Of a stretch of DNA of 14,973 nucleotides, positions 12,578-14,973 are shown piece by piece. This stretch comes from an uncultured Oscillospiraceae bacterium. Its GTDB lineage: Bacteria; Bacillota; Clostridia; Oscillospirales; Oscillospiraceae. The translations under genes were made by a program, and so were the position numbers. The notes under the pieces were generated by a model. It was not told where the DNA came from. It did not search any database and worked only from the letters and a program-made list of their open reading frames with translations. How positions within the stretch are numbered: position 1 is the stretch's first letter; every line of letters begins with the position of its first letter. The stretch covers positions 1 to 14,973 of the forward strand of contig CAKTSA010000036.1 in assembly GCA_934597585.1 (NCBI GenBank), in the 5' to 3' direction.

Positions 12578-13096
12578 ATTAGCAAGGTAGTGCATCAACT
12601 GAACGAGGACATCAACGATCGCGAGATCCGTCTCATCGGCGAAAACGGCGAGCAGATGGGTATCGTGTCGTCGGCCGAGGCGCTGCATATCGCAGAAGAG
12701 CGCGGGCTGGATCTGGTCAAGATCTCTCCCCAGGCTGTCCCCCCCGTATGCAAACTCATGAACTATGGCAAGTATCGCTTTGAGCAGAGCAAACGCGAAA
12801 AAGAGGCCCGCAAGAACCAGCACGTGGTGGAGATCAAGGAGATCCGCATGTCCCCCGGCATCGACGTGGGCGACTTCAACACCAAGCTGAAAAACGCCCA
12901 GAAGTTCCTGTCTGACGGCAACCGCGTCAAGGTCTCCGTCCGCTTCCGCGGCCGCGAGATGGCCCACACCGAGATCGGCCGCGACCTGTTGACCAAGTTC
13001 GCCGAGCAGTGCGGCGAGGTGGCCAACATGGAGAAATCCGCCAAGATGGAAGGCCGCAACATGTCCATTTTCCTGGCTCCCAAGGCCGGTAAATAA
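12578..13096 (+). CDS. infC: Translation initiation factor IF-3
   Basis: Binds the 30S subunit, discriminates initiator tRNA and start codons, and prevents premature 50S joining. With a start at ATT 12578 the protein is 172 residues, the usual family length. The N-domain signature is VVHQLNEDINDREIRLIGENGEQMGI (4-29) and the linker VCKLMNYGKYRFEQ (57-70). The C-domain includes EIKEIRMSPGIDVGDF and KVSVRFRGREMAH. The ribosome site GGAGGTG (12563-12569) lies eight bases before ATT, and no ATG, GTG or TTG is in frame at a workable distance. An AUU start is the known hallmark of infC in E. coli and many other bacteria, giving IF3 feedback on its own translation. First gene of the L35/L20 operon. 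Confidence 0.95.
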   Translation: MSKVVHQLNEDINDREIRLIGENGEQMGIVSSAEALHIAEERGLDLVKISPQAVPPVCKLMNYGKYRFEQSKREKEARKNQHVVEIKEIRMSPGIDVGDFNTKLKNAQKFLSDGNRVKVSVRFRGREMAHTEIGRDLLTKFAEQCGEVANMEKSAKMEGRNMSIFLAPKAGK

Positions 13097-13144
13097 AATT
13101 TGTATTCTTTTGTCACCACGCAATCGTAGGAAGGAGAAACAACT

Positions 13145-13342
13145 ATGCCTAAACTGAAGACCCACAGCGGCGCAAAGAAGCGCTTCAATCTGACGAAATC
13201 CGGCAAGGTCAAGAGAGCTCACGCGTTCAAGAGCCACATCCTGACCAAGAAGGACACCAAGCGCGGCCGTCGCCTGCGCACCGGCACTTACGCCGACTGC
13301 ACCAACGAGGCGACCATCCGCAAGATGATCCCTTACAAATAA
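13145..13342 (+). CDS. rpmI: 50S ribosomal protein L35
   Basis: Small basic protein of the large ribosomal subunit. The 65 residues match the family closely: [14 protein letters not shown] at the start, a Lys/Arg-rich middle with [23 protein letters not shown], and IRKMIPYK at the end. AAGGAG (13131-13136) lies eight bases before the ATG. It is the middle gene of the conserved infC-rpmI-rplT operon, 48 bases after infC and 36 bases before rplT. Confidence 0.98.
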   Translation: MPKLKTHSGAKKRFNLTKSGKVKRAHAFKSHILTKKDTKRGRRLRTGTYADCTNEATIRKMIPYK

Positions 13343-13378
13343 GAGACGGAATCGTTAGAAATAGGAGGCTAATTAGAT

Positions 13379-13735
13379 ATGGCACGTGTTAAAGGCGCAA
13401 TGATGACGCGCAAGAGAAGAAATAAGATGCTGAAGCTGGCCAAGGGCTACTGGGGCGCCAAGTCCAAGCACTTCAAGATGGCCAACGAGCAGGTCATGAA
13501 GTCCCTGACCTACGCTTATGTAGGCCGCCGCCTGAAGAAGCGGGACTTCCGTCAGCTGTGGATCACCCGCATCTCCGCCGCCTGCAAGATCAACGGCATG
13601 AACTATTCCACCTTCATGCACGGTCTGAAGCTGGCCGGTGTGGAGATCAATCGCAAGATGCTGTCTGAGATGGCCATCAACGACGCCGTGGCGTTCACCG
13701 CCCTGTGCGACATGGCCAAGGCCAAGCTGGCATAA
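13379..13735 (+). CDS. rplT: 50S ribosomal protein L20
   Basis: Binds 23S rRNA early in large-subunit assembly, and in Bacillus also represses its own operon through the infC leader. The 118 residues carry the standard [26 protein letters not shown]-terminus (basic extension) and the C-terminal globular part with [16 protein letters not shown] and [25 protein letters not shown]. Length is exactly typical. AGGAGG (13363-13368) lies ten bases before the ATG at 13379. Last gene of the operon, followed by a strong terminator. Confidence 0.98.
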   Translation: MARVKGAMMTRKRRNKMLKLAKGYWGAKSKHFKMANEQVMKSLTYAYVGRRLKKRDFRQLWITRISAACKINGMNYSTFMHGLKLAGVEINRKMLSEMAINDAVAFTALCDMAKAKLA

Positions 13736-13743
13736 CTAAACAT

Positions 13744-13779
13744 AAAAAAATCACCTGCCTCGCGGCAGGTGATTTTTTT
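13744..13779. terminator. Bidirectional terminator between rplT and trmB
   Basis: Arms 13744-13759 and 13764-13779 are a perfect 16-bp pair around TCGC, with seven A and seven T at the ends, so it can stop transcription from both sides. A second hairpin without a T tail, ATGCCGC/GCGGCAT (13820-13836), lies nearer the trmB stop. Confidence 0.93.
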
Positions 13780-13850
13780 ATGAGTGAAGAGATAAGAGAG
13801 AAAAGCGAAGAACTGCGGTATGCCGCTTCGCGGCATGATTGAAATCAAGA

Positions 13851-14513
13851 TTATTCCTCTTCCTCCGCCGGTTCCCACAGCTGCATGACCGCCACACACC
13901 GGTTGATGTTCTTCCCCAGCTCGTGGAACTTCTTCTCATAGTCGGTCATCACACCCACAGGCCCGTCTGCGTGCAGGTCGCGGGTCACGTCCCGCAATTC
14001 CCAGCCGTACTGGGGGATCTCCTCCACCGACCAGGCAAACAGCTTGTCGTTGTCGGTCTTGAAGTGGATCTCGCCGCCCGGCTTCAGTACCTTCCGGTAC
14101 AGATTCAGGAAGTTGTGGTGGGTCAGCCGCCGCTTGGCCTGATTGCTCTTGGGCCACGGGTCGCAGAAGTTGATGTAGATCCGGTCGATCTCTCCGGCTT
14201 CAAACATGTCCGGCAGCAGCGCCGCGTCCACGTCCACGAAAAAGACGTTCTGCAGGCCCGCGTCTTTCGCCCGCTCCATGGCCACCACCATGGCGTCCGG
14301 CACCTTCTCCACGGCGATCAGCAGCACGTCCGGCTCCGCCGCGGCCGTCCCGACGGTGAACCGCCCCTTGCCGCAGCCCAGCTCCAGGCGAATTTCCCGC
14401 GCCTCCGGCATCAGCTCCCGCCAGTGCCCCCTCCGGGCAAAGGGATCCCGCACCAGCCACGCCTCACAGGCCTCCATCCGGGGCACCAGATTTTTCTTTT
14501 TTCTCATCCGCAT
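13851..14513 (-). CDS. trmB: tRNA (guanine-N7-)-methyltransferase
   Basis: SAM-dependent enzyme that methylates G46 in the variable loop of many tRNAs. The sequence has the SAM-binding LELGCGKGRF (43-52), the family motif INFCDPWPKSNQAKRRL (114-130), KPGGEIHFKTDN (144-155) and the C-terminal TDYEKKF (190-196). I start at ATG 14513, giving 220 residues beginning MRMRKKK as in many homologues. GGAGG (14526-14522) lies eight bases upstream. The TTG at 14528 overlaps that ribosome site and is unlikely. It is a single-gene unit with its own promoter and shares a terminator with rplT. Confidence 0.96.
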   Translation of the reverse strand: MRMRKKKNLVPRMEACEAWLVRDPFARRGHWRELMPEAREIRLELGCGKGRFTVGTAAAEPDVLLIAVEKVPDAMVVAMERAKDAGLQNVFFVDVDAALLPDMFEAGEIDRIYINFCDPWPKSNQAKRRLTHHNFLNLYRKVLKPGGEIHFKTDNDKLFAWSVEEIPQYGWELRDVTRDLHADGPVGVMTDYEKKFHELGKNINRCVAVMQLWEPAEEEE

Positions 14514-14552
14514 GGGAATTTCCTCCAATTGGTCATCATGTTCAGGGTCGAC

Positions 14553-14581
14553 ATTATACCATAAGAACCGCCCCGTTGCAA
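14553..14581 (-). promoter_or_regulatory. Sigma-A promoter of trmB
   Basis: On the minus strand TTGCAA (14581-14576) and TATAAT (14558-14553) are 17 bases apart, with TGG before the -10 as an extended element. The leader to the ATG at 14513 is about 33 bases. Confidence 0.82.
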
Positions 14582-14694
14582 ACAGGAAAACGCCCCGGCC
14601 CCAAAGCCGGAAAAACCCATCTTCAAAATGTGCAAATTCTCTCGTTGACTTTTGTGGAATGTGCTAAAAAAGCGGAAAGCACCCCCGATGGGGG

Positions 14695-14723
14695 TTGATA
14701 ATTTTTAGACGAAGTACTATAAT
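14695..14723 (+). promoter_or_regulatory. Sigma-A promoter of the crotonase gene
   Basis: TTGATA (14695-14700) and TATAAT (14718-14723) are 17 bases apart. The inverted repeat ACCCCC(3)GGGGGT (14681-14695) overlaps the first base of the -35 and may be an operator. The leader to the ATG is about 77 bases. Confidence 0.8.
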
Positions 14724-14806
14724 ATAGCCTGTATGAGGAGCATTGTTTTCATTCCGTTAAAGCGGTGAGGAAACACTGTCCGAAAAGGAAGTAAGGAGGA
14801 GTTAAC

Positions 14807-14973
14807 ATGACGAATGTTCTGTTAGAGAAAAAGGGACATATCGCGATCGCCACCATCAACCGTCCCAAGGCACTGAACGCCCTGAACAGCGACGTACTCA
14901 CCGATCTGGGCGAGCTGGTGGATATCGTCAACGCTGACAGCGAGATCCGCGCCCTGGTGCTGACCGGCAGCGG
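14807..14973 (+). CDS. Enoyl-CoA hydratase/isomerase (crotonase) family protein, 5' part
   Basis: Only the first 55 codons are in the window, and the frame is open to the right edge. The N-terminus has the crotonase signature INRPKALNALNSDVLTDL (18-35) followed by IRALVLTGSG at 47-56, the strand that leads into the first oxyanion-hole segment. The ATG at 14807 follows AAGGAGG (14793-14799) by seven bases. In Clostridia this gene type is often crt, the 3-hydroxybutyryl-CoA dehydratase of butyrate formation, at the head of a bcd-etf-hbd-thl operon. The rest of the gene and its neighbours lie outside, so that role is only a guess. Confidence 0.9.
   Translation, partial: MTNVLLEKKGHIAIATINRPKALNALNSDVLTDLGELVDIVNADSEIRALVLTGS

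Noticed and set aside
14514..14528. TTG start for trmB
   Set aside because: It overlaps the GGAGG ribosome site used by the ATG at 14513.
14641..14673. Second promoter for the crotonase gene beginning TTGACT at 14645
   Set aside because: No -10 box lies 16-18 bases downstream (AAAAGC). The TTGATA/TATAAT pair further on is much better.

Overview
The window reads as chromosomal DNA from a GC-rich, low-Gram-positive (Firmicutes) anaerobe, most likely a gut Clostridia member of the Oscillospiraceae type. The grounds are strong AGGAGG ribosome sites before almost every gene, textbook sigma-A promoters with 17-bp spacers, GC-rich codons, the gene order infC-rpmI-rplT, a small gene with a forespore-like promoter, and GTAGGG hairpin repeats of the sort I associate with that family. 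The genus is an inference. No phage, transposase, CRISPR array, rRNA or tRNA was seen.

Layout. On the minus strand from the left: citrate synthase (121-1503), then a methionine ABC uptake operon transcribed metQ-metN-metI (4359 down to 1743), then a MATE efflux protein (4837-6150). A divergent promoter pair separates MATE from a plus-strand pair, a Na/Pi-cotransporter-PhoU protein (6372-8144) overlapping a PhzF-family enzyme (8141-8998). A minus-strand HTH/zinc-ribbon regulator (9034-9480) and an EamA/DMT exporter (9558-10451) follow, divergent from a plus-strand sugar-nucleotidyltransferase-like gene (10628-11548). About 630 bases (11549-12178) hold no convincing gene but are packed with hairpins and short palindromic repeats. 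A 38-codon Asn/Lys/Thr repeat gene lies on the minus strand (12179-12295). The plus-strand translation operon infC-rpmI-rplT (12578-13735) follows, then trmB on the minus strand (13851-14513), and the 5' end of a crotonase gene runs off the right edge (14807 onward).

Most interesting point. The metQNI operon shows neither the SAM riboswitch nor the T-box usual in Firmicutes. Instead, a consensus-like promoter (4641-4669) drives a short leader with a good ribosome site, a 38-codon ORF (4470-4586) in which 7 of residues 8-20 are Met and 3 are Cys, and then a strong intrinsic terminator (4405-4446) before metQ. This is the arrangement of an amino-acid leader-peptide attenuator, here reading methionine (or sulfur amino acid) supply. 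I know of no established methionine leader-peptide attenuator in Firmicutes. By eye, leader segments between the Met run and the stop codon can pair with the terminator's 5' arm, as the model requires.

Other points of note are an AUU start codon for IF3 behind an L20-type leader, the unannotated 38-residue repeat peptide with a sigma-F/sigma-G-like promoter, and the compensated hairpin repeat family in the 11.5-11.9 kb gap.
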